In this document: piece after piece, positions 1-6,439 of the stretch | Layout of the letters: each line of letters opens with the position of its first letter | Position numbering within the stretch: position 1 is the stretch's first letter | NCBI GenBank assembly: GCA_964490435.1 | Contig: CAZBCF010000025.1 | Location: 1 to 21,890, forward strand | Direction of reading: 5' to 3' | DNA: 21,890 bases | From: IMCC26077 sp964490435 | Lineage (GTDB): Bacteria > Actinomycetota > Actinomycetes > Nanopelagicales > Nanopelagicaceae | Notes under the pieces: generated by a model | The model's database searches: none | Told to the model about the DNA's origin: nothing | What the model saw: only the letters and a program-made list of their open reading frames with translations | Translations under genes and position numbers: made by a program

Positions 1-372
1 TTGATGGAGAAGGCCGATCAATATCCCGATCGTCTGAGCGGAGGACAACAGCAGCGAGTTGCGATAATTCGTGCACTTGCAGTCAACCCTCGAGTCCTAC
101 TGCTTGATGAAGTGACCTCGGCGTTAGATCCCGTGTTGGTTAATGAGGTGTTGATGACCGTGAAGGAACTAAAGGAAGATGTTGGCTCAGCAATGACGAT
201 GGTCATTGCCACCCACGAGATGGGCTTTGCTCAGCAGGTTGGCGATCAGGTCTGTTTCCTAGAATCTGGAGGGGTAGTCGAGATTGGCCCTTCGGAACAA
301 GTTCTCCAGGATCCGCGCGACAACCGCACCAAAGAATTCCTAAGGAAGGTACACGAAGCGGGTCGGCTCTAA
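1..372 (+). CDS. Amino-acid ABC transporter ATP-binding protein, 3' part only
   Basis: This is the C-terminal 123 residues of an ABC ATPase; the frame is open to the window edge, so the Walker A region lies upstream. Visible in order are the signature LSGGQQQRV, Walker B as LLLDEVTSALDP, and the H-loop IATHEMGFA. That H-loop and the general sequence match the polar amino-acid uptake subfamily (GlnQ/HisP/ArtP-like), which energises import with a permease and a binding protein. The usual proline of DEPTSALDP is valine here, a tolerated substitution. The stop codon directly abuts the GTG of the next gene, an N-formylglutamate amidohydrolase homologue, so the two are probably cotranscribed. The substrate cannot be told from the ATPase alone; a glutamate- or histidine-derived compound is an inference from the neighbour. 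Confidence 0.93.
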   Translation: MMEKADQYPDRLSGGQQQRVAIIRALAVNPRVLLLDEVTSALDPVLVNEVLMTVKELKEDVGSAMTMVIATHEMGFAQQVGDQVCFLESGGVVEIGPSEQVLQDPRDNRTKEFLRKVHEAGRL

Positions 373-1149
373 GTGAACGGCATAAATTTCGAGGTTCTCG
401 AGGGCGATCCAGAGTCAAGGGTTGTGCTTCACGTTCCGCACTCCGCGCGGGAGATACCGAGTGAGATTCGGTCACAACTACTCCTAACAGATAGCGAACT
501 AGAGGTAGAACTAGACGAGATGACGGACACAAATACCGATCTGCTGGCAAATAAAGCTGCTGCGATGGCAAAAATAAAACCATGGATATTTTGCAATACC
601 TTTTCACGGCTGGTCATTGACCCAGAGCGCTTTCCTGACGATCGAGAAGCAATGAACTCCATCGGGATGGGCGCTGTATATCGAAGAACTTCAACCGGAC
701 ACCAGTTACGCAAAGACGATGCTAATCGTGATCTCCAACTAATCGAGAGGTACTATCTTCCATACGCTAAAGCTTTTGATTCGTTGATTGAGCAACTGTT
801 GAAGGCTCAAAATAGCGTGACAATCATTGACGTGCACTCGTATCGATCTCAAGAACACCTCAATAGCCTCAACAAAGGTCAACGGCGCCCTCCAGTTTGT
901 ATTGGTGTTGATGATTTCCATACCCCACAGTGGTTACGAGAACTATCCATCTCATCGTTTAGGGTTTTAGGTGAGTATGTCCTCAATGAACCATATGCGG
1001 GAACCTATGTTCCGCTCTCGTTCTATGAGAGAGAACCACGGGTGACGTCGGTGATGATGGAGAATCGGGAAGACACGATTTTCAGCGAGCGGCTGGAAAG
1101 TGCTGCAGGTGCCTTAGGCGTATTAATCGACGGAATTCAACAACGATGA
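373..1149 (+). CDS. N-formylglutamate amidohydrolase family protein
   Basis: The 258-residue protein matches the FGase family (PF05013), zinc-type hydrolases whose best-known member (HutG) converts N-formylglutamate to glutamate and formate in histidine breakdown. Landmarks are HVPHS (His20, His23), TDTNTD near 51-56, the segment LVIDPERFPDD near 80-90, DVHSYRS with Asp153 and His155, and the C-terminal run PYAGTYVPLSFY followed by a conserved MMENR. The GTG start comes immediately after the TAA of the upstream transporter gene with no spacer and only a weak purine stretch, so translation is probably coupled. No other hut gene is visible, so the substrate may be another N-acylated amino acid; I therefore give no symbol. 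Family assignment is firm, exact substrate is not. Confidence 0.85.
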   Translation: MNGINFEVLEGDPESRVVLHVPHSAREIPSEIRSQLLLTDSELEVELDEMTDTNTDLLANKAAAMAKIKPWIFCNTFSRLVIDPERFPDDREAMNSIGMGAVYRRTSTGHQLRKDDANRDLQLIERYYLPYAKAFDSLIEQLLKAQNSVTIIDVHSYRSQEHLNSLNKGQRRPPVCIGVDDFHTPQWLRELSISSFRVLGEYVLNEPYAGTYVPLSFYEREPRVTSVMMENREDTIFSERLESAAGALGVLIDGIQQR

Positions 1150-1154
1150 AACGG

Positions 1155-1197
1155 AAAAAGGAGAAACCCCTGACGGTATGAGACGCCAGGGGTTTCT
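1155..1197 (-). terminator. Hairpin terminator after glnA, perhaps bidirectional
   Basis: An 11-bp perfect stem pairs 1162-1172 with 1187-1197 (AAACCCCTG core), and the loop side can add two more pairs. Read on the minus strand, the stem is followed by CTCCTTTTT, the T-tract expected of a Rho-independent terminator for glnA. On the plus strand the stem lies just after the amidohydrolase stop but is not followed by a good T-run, so termination in that direction would be weaker. Confidence 0.8.
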
Positions 1198-1213
1198 GAT
1201 CCAGCCGGGGGAT

Positions 1214-2644
1214 TTAGATGTCGAAATAGAGCTCGAACTCTGCTGGGTGTGGACGAAGTCGAACGTAATCGACCTCTTCCTTACGTTTGAAAGCAATCCA
1301 AGTATCGATGAGGTCTTGTGCAAAGACGCCACCTTGAGTTAAGAATGCGTGATCTTGCTCGAGATTATCGAGCACCTCTCCAAGCGATCCCGGAACTTGC
1401 GGAATAGCAGCCGCTTCGGCGCCTTCGAGTTCGTAGAGATCTTTATCGACAGGCTTTGGTGGCTCGATCTTGTTCTTAATGCCATCGAGTCCTGCCATCA
1501 ACATCGCAGCGAATGCAAGGTATGGGTTGGATGATGGATCTGGGCAGCGGAACTCGATCCGCTTTGCCTTCGGATTCGAACCTGTGATCGGAATTCGGAT
1601 ACATGCCGAACGATTACGAGCCGAATAAACCAAGTTGACCGGAGCCTCATAGCCAGGGACGAGACGACGATATGAGTTGACCGTTGGGTTGGTGAAGGCA
1701 AGAAGCGATGGTGCGTGCTTGAGCAGACCACCGATATACCAGCGCGCCATGTCAGAAAGATCGCCATACCCCTCGCCCCAGAAGAGCGGCTTGCCATCTT
1801 TCCAGAGTGATTGATGGACGTGCATGCCTGAGCCGTTGTCGCCAAAGAGTGGCTTTGGCATGAAGGTTGCAGTCTTACCCGCCTGCCATGCGGTGTTCTT
1901 GATGATGTATTTGAACTTCATGAGTTCATCACCAGCGCTCAAAATATCGGTGAACTTGTAGTTGATTTCCATCTGTCCGGCAGTACCTACTTCATGGTGC
2001 GAACGCTCGACCTGAAGTCCAACGCGCCCTAAGTTCATCACCATTTGATCGCGCAGATCTGCGAATTGATCCGTTGGGGATACGGGGAAGTAGCCTCCCT
2101 TGATACGAGTGCGGTAACCGCGATTTGGCGTGCCATCTGCGTCGTATTCGATGCCGGTGTTCCATGCGCCTTCATACGAATCTATGTGGTGATATGCCTC
2201 GTTCATTCCGGTCTTGAAGCGCACGCTATCGAAGACATAGAACTCCGCTTCAGGGGCGAAGAAGGCGGTATCTGCAATTCCAGTCGAACGCATGTACTCA
2301 ACCGCCTTGGCAACGATGCCACGCGGATCACGGGAGTAAGGGGAGTTGTCGACGGGATTGTGTACTGAGAAGAGGATGACCAGAGTCTTCTCTTTGCGGA
2401 ATGGATCGATGAATGCCGAACCAGGAACAGGGAGTAACTTCATATCCGATTCATGAATCGATTGGAAACCTCGAATCGATGATCCATCGAACATCAAGCC
2501 ATCGGTGAAGACGGCATCATCAAAAGATTCGACGGGGACATTGAAGTGGTGCTGGATACCAGGCAGGTCGATGAAACGAACATCGACGAGCTTGACATCT
2601 TCCTTCTTTATGTAGGCAAGAATTTCACTAGCGCTCTTAAACAT
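1214..2644 (-). CDS. glnA: Glutamine synthetase, type I
   Basis: This cytoplasmic dodecameric enzyme makes glutamine from glutamate, ammonia and ATP. The 476-residue length and motifs are those of bacterial GSI: DGSSIRGF, FAPEAEFYVFD, HHEVGTAGQMEINY, NGSGMHVHQSL, the ATP/glutamate-site stretch NPTVNSYRRLVPGYEAPVN, and EFRCPDPSSNPY. Tyr404 in the context KDLYEL occupies the place of the tyrosine adenylylated by GlnE, so the enzyme looks like the GSI-beta type open to covalent regulation. The ATG follows an AGGAAAAG ribosome site inside a purine-only leader. The gene is monocistronic here, with its own promoter candidate upstream and a strong terminator downstream. It converges with the amidohydrolase gene and diverges from the RDD gene. 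Confidence 0.98.
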   Translation of the reverse strand: MFKSASEILAYIKKEDVKLVDVRFIDLPGIQHHFNVPVESFDDAVFTDGLMFDGSSIRGFQSIHESDMKLLPVPGSAFIDPFRKEKTLVILFSVHNPVDNSPYSRDPRGIVAKAVEYMRSTGIADTAFFAPEAEFYVFDSVRFKTGMNEAYHHIDSYEGAWNTGIEYDADGTPNRGYRTRIKGGYFPVSPTDQFADLRDQMVMNLGRVGLQVERSHHEVGTAGQMEINYKFTDILSAGDELMKFKYIIKNTAWQAGKTATFMPKPLFGDNGSGMHVHQSLWKDGKPLFWGEGYGDLSDMARWYIGGLLKHAPSLLAFTNPTVNSYRRLVPGYEAPVNLVYSARNRSACIRIPITGSNPKAKRIEFRCPDPSSNPYLAFAAMLMAGLDGIKNKIEPPKPVDKDLYELEGAEAAAIPQVPGSLGEVLDNLEQDHAFLTQGGVFAQDLIDTWIAFKRKEEVDYVRLRPHPAEFELYFDI

Positions 2645-2687
2645 CTCTTTTCCTCTTCTTTCTCTTCTTCCATTTTTCCATTTTCAT
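2637..2687 (-). other. Possible 16-residue basic leader peptide overlapping the glnA start
   Basis: Within the glnA leader a 17-codon frame begins with ATG AAA ATG GAA and ends at a TAA inside glnA codons 2-3. The encoded peptide, MKMEKWKKRKKRKRDV, is half Lys/Arg. An AGGGAG run sits just before its ATG, and that run is partly inside the upstream hairpin. The frame overlaps the glnA start by 8 nt, a geometry compatible with translational coupling. The purine-only composition of this leader makes Lys/Arg/Glu codons inevitable, so it may be a chance reading frame. Confidence 0.25.
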
Positions 2688-2710
2688 TCTCCCTGAGCAT
2701 TTGCTCGGGG
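2645..2710 (-). promoter_or_regulatory. glnA 5' leader: 9-bp hairpin followed by purine-only tract with RBS
   Basis: Positions 2691-2699 and 2702-2710 form a 9-bp stem (one G-T wobble) closed by a 2-nt loop. On the glnA strand it is followed by about 45 nt with almost no C and few T, ending in AGAGGAAAAGAG before the ATG. The hairpin is not followed by a T-tract, so it is not an obvious terminator. If the promoter candidate upstream is right, transcripts would begin almost at the base of the hairpin, which would suit an mRNA-stabilising or translation-modulating element. Confidence 0.5.
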
Positions 2711-2716
2711 AGGGTG

Positions 2717-2745
2717 CTCATACAGGTGGATGAAGAGCCTTTCAA
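2717..2745 (-). promoter_or_regulatory. Candidate sigma-70-type promoter of glnA
   Basis: On the minus strand TTGAAA (2740-2745) is separated by 17 nt from TATGAG (2717-2722). The predicted transcription start lies near 2710, at the outer edge of the leader hairpin. No GlnR-type operator was recognised. Confidence 0.4.
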
Positions 2746-2863
2746 CATCGATGGTGAAGGGCGCCCCAACGAGGAGCCAGGCTAGAGTAGAGCCATGAAG
2801 CGGGAATAACCCCTATGTTTCGGGATTGTTACCTTTCATGGAGTCAGCCTTGAGGGTTGCCTC

Positions 2864-2869
2864 TAGGCT
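2864..2869 (+). promoter_or_regulatory. -10-like TAGGCT before a leaderless start (RDD gene)
   Basis: TAGGCT ends 7 nt before the ATG at 2877, with no Shine-Dalgarno between them. This spacing would put the transcription start at the A of the ATG. The same hexamer occurs at the same distance before lipB and 6 nt before pepA. No matching -35 was seen. Confidence 0.4.
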
Positions 2870-2876
2870 CTGCGGT

Positions 2877-3248
2877 ATGAGCGAATCGTTGAGCCCCGGG
2901 CTACCGCAGGCCACCTACGCCCGCCGGTTATTCGCTCTCTGCCTCGACTGGTTCGCTGCCCTCATCATCGCTCGCCTGATTGCTCAAGACGTCCTAGCCC
3001 TTGACTGGTTGATTCTGATCATTTTCTTTATCGAGGTGACTTTCTTCACGATTCTCATCGGAGGGTCCGCGGGTCAAGTGGTGGTGGGAATCCGAATCGT
3101 CGATATCGATACCGGGATGAAGATTGGGTTCTTGGCAGCAATCATGCGGACCTTCTTACTCTGCCTTGTAGTGCCGCCGCTCCTGACGGTTCACGGCCGA
3201 GGCTTACACGATCGAGCGGTACGAAGCGTCGCAATTATTAGTAGGTAG
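2877..3248 (+). CDS. RDD family membrane protein
   Basis: This is a 123-residue protein with the RDD-domain pattern. An N-terminal YARRLFALCLDW provides the Arg and Asp. Hydrophobic segments follow near 24-40, 42-60 and 82-100, and a C-terminal GLHDRAVRS closes the domain. RDD proteins are small membrane proteins of mostly unknown role, some linked to ion exchange or transport. The frame is open back to a TTG at 2826, but ATG 2877 is preferred: the protein then begins with a normal short polar tail, and a -10-like hexamer lies 7 nt upstream. It stands between glnA and the lip operon, as in other actinobacteria, and converges with DUF4191 with only 35 nt between stops and no clear hairpin. Confidence 0.82.
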   Translation: MSESLSPGLPQATYARRLFALCLDWFAALIIARLIAQDVLALDWLILIIFFIEVTFFTILIGGSAGQVVVGIRIVDIDTGMKIGFLAAIMRTFLLCLVVPPLLTVHGRGLHDRAVRSVAIISR

Positions 3249-3283
3249 AGCCAGCCACGTGAACGCAGAGGCGCGGTAACGCT

Positions 3284-4009
3284 TTAACGCTTCGGGATTT
3301 TCCTCATATTTGGCATCGGACCTTTAGGCATGGGCAGCTTTGCGCCACCGAGTGAGCGTTCGCGCGCACGCGCCTCACGTAATTGAGACTTGGTCAATTT
3401 CTTTGGGAGTTTCTTTAGATGCTTTTGTAGTTTGCGAATCGGCACTCGACCCTCACCGTCACCAACCAGTACCTCATGCACGGGTACACCAGAGAGGAAT
3501 CGTTCCATCTTCCGTCGCTCGTCTGTCATCATCACCCGAACTGCATTCGTTCCTTCACCTGTCACGACAACGCCTGCGCGCCCAAGACTTCGATGGACCA
3601 AATCTTGATTACGTGCAACTTGTACACCAGCGGTCGTAGTCCAACCTTTCCGGATAGACATCAGAACGCTGGCACCTGCCCCCACTTGATCCTCAATCGA
3701 GGCGTAAGCAGCAGACTCGGCTAGGCGCGAGAAGATGAAAAGAGTGATGATGATGGCAAAGGGAATCGTCATCAGGCTCACGTAGATTGCGCGGTCAACC
3801 AAGACTCCGATTCCAACGCCGATTGCCATCGCAACGGCAAAGACGACGATAAGAAGGAGTGGCAGGAGCGGACGGGATTTACGCGTGACCTGATATGCCT
3901 GCCGAATTGTTTTGATCCATTCAGGAGACTTCCGTTTTTTCTTCTCTGTGTTTCCGGTCTTCTCTGTTTTTGCTGTCTTTGCTGTTTTTGCTGTCTTTGC
4001 GCGTGCCAT
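3284..4009 (-). CDS. DUF4191 domain-containing membrane protein
   Basis: The 241-residue protein has a basic, repetitive N-terminus (MARAKT then repeated AKT), two adjacent transmembrane segments at about 47-70 and 75-93, and a long basic cytoplasmic C-terminal domain ending in a Pro/Met/Lys-rich tail. This architecture and the position after lipA match the actinobacterial DUF4191 family, whose function is unknown. The ATG lies 10 nt after the acyltransferase stop with AGGA close upstream, so it is the last gene of the lipB-lipA-acyltransferase operon. The conserved linkage hints at membrane-lipid or lipoate physiology, but nothing in the sequence shows an activity. Confidence 0.8.
   Translation of the reverse strand: MARAKTAKTAKTAKTEKTGNTEKKKRKSPEWIKTIRQAYQVTRKSRPLLPLLLIVVFAVAMAIGVGIGVLVDRAIYVSLMTIPFAIIITLFIFSRLAESAAYASIEDQVGAGASVLMSIRKGWTTTAGVQVARNQDLVHRSLGRAGVVVTGEGTNAVRVMMTDERRKMERFLSGVPVHEVLVGDGEGRVPIRKLQKHLKKLPKKLTKSQLREARARERSLGGAKLPMPKGPMPNMRKIPKR
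3965..4000 (-). repeat. In-frame tandem repeat encoding (Ala-Lys-Thr)4
   Basis: Two perfect copies of an 18-bp unit, each made of two 9-bp sub-units (GCAAAGACA and GCAAAAACA), encode AKT four times at the N-terminus of the DUF4191 protein. A degenerate continuation (EKT, GNT) follows. Gain or loss of units would keep the frame. Confidence 0.9.
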
Positions 4010-4019
4010 GTCCTACAGA

Positions 4020-4736
4020 TTACCCCTTCTCGCGTTCGACTTCGTCCAGGGTAGGGGCGGTTCCACCTAGCCGGGCCGGCGCCCACCACTGTCCTTGGTG
4101 TGCATCGGGATACTCACTCTGCACTACTCGCAATAACAGCTCGAGCGCACTTTTGATCTGCGCCTCCGCATGTTCGACCTCAGTTTCGCGCGTGAAATAC
4201 AAGGGTTCACCTACATAAATCGAAATCGGGAACTTCTTTCGACTGAAGTCTCGCCGTCGCCCCTTTGTCCAAATCCTTTGGCTACCCCAGACGATGGTGG
4301 GAAGTACCGGCACATTCGCTCCGATTGCCAGTCGGGCTGCGCCAGATTTCAGCGCCTTTATCTCGAAACTTCTGGAGATGGTCGCCTCAGGGAAGATGCC
4401 AACAATCTCTCCGGCTTTGAGGGCGCGTAACGCAGCAACGAATGAAGCCGAACCAGAGTCACGATCTACGCTGATGTGATGCATGCCGCGCATGAGCGGT
4501 CCGGCAATCTTATGATCGAAGATCTGTTTCTTCGCCATATATCGGACGTAGCGCTTAGCGGGCAGCGCTGCAGTTCCCGAAATCGCAAAATCTAAGTAGC
4601 CCACATGATTGATTGCCATGACTGCGCCACCAGAGCGCGGAATTCTCTCGGCTCCTTTGATGGTGAAACGCAAGCCGAGCACACGCCAGAAGAGTCGAAC
4701 GAGAGTGATGACAACTGGGTAGACCCGATCAGTCAT
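4020..4736 (-). CDS. 1-acyl-sn-glycerol-3-phosphate acyltransferase-like protein (PlsC family)
   Basis: The 238-residue protein belongs to the PlsC/LPLAT family, which transfers acyl chains to lysophosphatidate or related lipids at the inner face of the membrane. It shows the catalytic HX4D box as NHVGYLD (His44, Asp49), a glycerol-phosphate-binding region around 84-94, FPEATIS (115-121, a variant of FPEGTRS), and the block VPVLPTIVWGSQ near 142-153. The start at 4736 gives an 8-nt overlap with lipA. An in-frame upstream start at 4817 would add 27 residues lying entirely inside lipA and is rejected. The acceptor lipid is not determinable. Overlap with lipA implies coexpression with lipoate synthesis. 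Confidence 0.87.
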   Translation of the reverse strand: MTDRVYPVVITLVRLFWRVLGLRFTIKGAERIPRSGGAVMAINHVGYLDFAISGTAALPAKRYVRYMAKKQIFDHKIAGPLMRGMHHISVDRDSGSASFVAALRALKAGEIVGIFPEATISRSFEIKALKSGAARLAIGANVPVLPTIVWGSQRIWTKGRRRDFSRKKFPISIYVGEPLYFTRETEVEHAEAQIKSALELLLRVVQSEYPDAHQGQWWAPARLGGTAPTLDEVEREKG

Positions 4737-5673
4737 GTGAAGTGATCGCTTGCTTTGCTTCGCGTGCTTGCGCGTATAACTTCCCTGCGCGATAACTAGA
4801 GCGAACAAGCGGCCCACTCATCACTCCGGCAAATCCAATGTCACGGGCGAGTGCAGCCAGTTCGACGAATTCGTCAGGCTTTACCCATCGCTCGACAGGG
4901 TGATGCTTGGCAGTCGGGCGTAGGTATTGGGTGATCGTAATCAGGTCGCAGCCGGCTTGATGAAGGTTGATGAGCGCTTCTTCTATCTCCGCGCGCGTTT
5001 CACCGAGACCGAGTATGAGATTCGATTTCGTTATCAAACCAAAGTCGCGGGCTTGCGAGATAACATCAAGCGAGCGTTCGTAAGTGAATGCGGGTCTGAT
5101 TTGGCGGAAAATCCGCGGCACGGTCTCGAGATTGTGTGCGAACACTTCCGGGCGAGCGGCAAACACCTGCTCGAGTAGTTCGGGGCGCGCATTGAAATCA
5201 GGGGCGAGCATCTCAACTCCGCAACCGGGGACTAGTTCGTGAATCTTGATGATGGTCTCGGCATAGAGCCACGCTCCTTCATCATCAAGGTCATCTCGTG
5301 CAACTCCAGTGACGGTTGCGTAGCGCAATTCCATTTTCGCGACCGATTCGGCAACACGTCGTGGTTCGTCACGATCGAGCGGAAGTGGTTTGCCCGTATC
5401 GATATTGCAGAAATCGCATCGCCTCGTGCAGACCGACCCTCCGATAAGAAACGTTGCTTCTCGATCTTCCCAACATTCGAAGATGTTGGGACAGGCAGCC
5501 TCCTGGCACACCGTATGCAGCCCTTCGCCGGAGACAAGCGAACGCAAACTTGTGTATTCAGGACCCATCTTGGCTCTGGTCTTGATCCAGTCGGGTTTTC
5601 GTTCAATCGGAGTGCGGGCATTACGCGCTTCAATGCGCAGGAGTCGACGACCTTCAGGTGCTGGTGCGCTCAT
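4729..5673 (-). CDS. lipA: Lipoyl synthase
   Basis: This radical SAM enzyme inserts two sulfurs into the octanoyl chain on lipoyl domains and uses its auxiliary 4Fe-4S cluster as the sulfur source. The 314-residue protein has both cluster sites: the lipoyl-synthase-specific C56-X4-C61-X5-C67 and the radical SAM C82-X3-C86-X2-C89. The C-terminal RSSYRAGKLY supplies the conserved serine that ligates the auxiliary cluster. The start ATG overlaps the lipB stop in an ATGA junction, and the end overlaps the acyltransferase by 8 nt. It acts on octanoyl groups placed by LipB, with SucB and glycine cleavage H protein as likely targets. Confidence 0.97.
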   Translation of the reverse strand: MSAPAPEGRRLLRIEARNARTPIERKPDWIKTRAKMGPEYTSLRSLVSGEGLHTVCQEAACPNIFECWEDREATFLIGGSVCTRRCDFCNIDTGKPLPLDRDEPRRVAESVAKMELRYATVTGVARDDLDDEGAWLYAETIIKIHELVPGCGVEMLAPDFNARPELLEQVFAARPEVFAHNLETVPRIFRQIRPAFTYERSLDVISQARDFGLITKSNLILGLGETRAEIEEALINLHQAGCDLITITQYLRPTAKHHPVERWVKPDEFVELAALARDIGFAGVMSGPLVRSSYRAGKLYAQAREAKQAITSHD

Positions 5674-6326
5674 GCGACGATTTTCTCGAATTCGAGCGCC
5701 AATTCTGCCTCGACAATAGGTAGTACATCAGTGATGCTTATCTCTCGTCCCAATTCGGCGCTCATTGAAGTCATCACAACATCAGGAATCCCACAGGGCA
5801 CAATCTCTTCAAAGTATGCAAGATTTGGATTCACATTTAATGCAAAACCGTGCGTGACGATACCTTTTGCAACTCGGATACCGATGGATGCAATCTTGCG
5901 CGGTTGCGAATCATCAGCAATCCACACTCCCGAGTTTTCGCACATTTGATATGACTGAATTCCGAAGTGAGCGAGCGTGGCAATGAGTGCGCGCTCGAGT
6001 GCACGGACGAAATCGACAACCTTCGTTGGTTCCTTCAATTTAACAATGGGGTATCCAATAAGTTGTCCGGGTCCATGCCAAGTGATCTTCCCGCCACGAT
6101 CGACATCGATGATGGGTACATCGTTAATTGGGTTGATTGGGCGCTCTGCCGGGGAGGTGCGTCGACCGGCGGTGTAAACCGGCGGATGTTCAAGAAGTAG
6201 TAGCGTCGAGGGTGTACTACCTTCAAGGACTTGCGCATGGATTTCCCGTTGCATTGATAACGCCGATTGGTAATCAATCACACCAAGTTTGCGCGTGATA
6301 CATCGCGATTGAGTCGCCACAGCCAT
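5670..6326 (-). CDS. lipB: Octanoyl-[ACP]:protein N-octanoyltransferase
   Basis: LipB moves octanoate from acyl carrier protein to the lipoyl-domain lysine, the first step of de novo lipoylation. The 218-residue form shows EHPPVYTAGRR near 46-56, the RGGKITWHGPGQL segment at 77-89, catalytic Lys144 (KIASIGIRV) and catalytic Cys178 (VPCGIPD). The frame is open upstream to 6452, but that extension would run through the divergent promoter region. ATG 6326 matches the family length and lies 7 nt after a TAGGCT element, consistent with a leaderless mRNA. It heads the lipB-lipA-acyltransferase-DUF4191 operon. Confidence 0.96.
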   Translation of the reverse strand: MAVATQSRCITRKLGVIDYQSALSMQREIHAQVLEGSTPSTLLLLEHPPVYTAGRRTSPAERPINPINDVPIIDVDRGGKITWHGPGQLIGYPIVKLKEPTKVVDFVRALERALIATLAHFGIQSYQMCENSGVWIADDSQPRKIASIGIRVAKGIVTHGFALNVNPNLAYFEEIVPCGIPDVVMTSMSAELGREISITDVLPIVEAELALEFEKIVA

Positions 6327-6333
6327 ACGTATT

Positions 6334-6339
6334 AGCCTA
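6334..6339 (-). promoter_or_regulatory. -10-like TAGGCT before a leaderless start (lipB)
   Basis: On the minus strand TAGGCT is followed by exactly 7 nt and the lipB ATG, with no Shine-Dalgarno. It is the same hexamer and spacing as before the RDD gene. No convincing -35 was found. Confidence 0.45.
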
Positions 6340-6439
6340 CCTAAGAGGGTCGAATCCGCCCTATTTCCGCAGTTGGCGCTAAGATTCGAGAGCGCGTGTC
6401 CTGAGGGACTCTTGCTTGATTTGAGAGGAATTTCACCCC

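Noticed and set aside
2645..2820. Glutamine-type riboswitch upstream of glnA
   Set aside because: I looked for the conserved core of the known glnA RNA motif on the minus strand and did not find it; only a simple hairpin and a purine tract are present.
3249..3283. Terminator between the convergent RDD and DUF4191 genes
   Set aside because: Only short imperfect GC pairings are possible in the 35-nt gap and no T-run follows.
5239..5949. 236-codon plus-strand frame opposite lipA and lipB
   Set aside because: Antisense to two genes with intact catalytic motifs. The translated product has no recognisable domain and a composition typical of a shadow frame.
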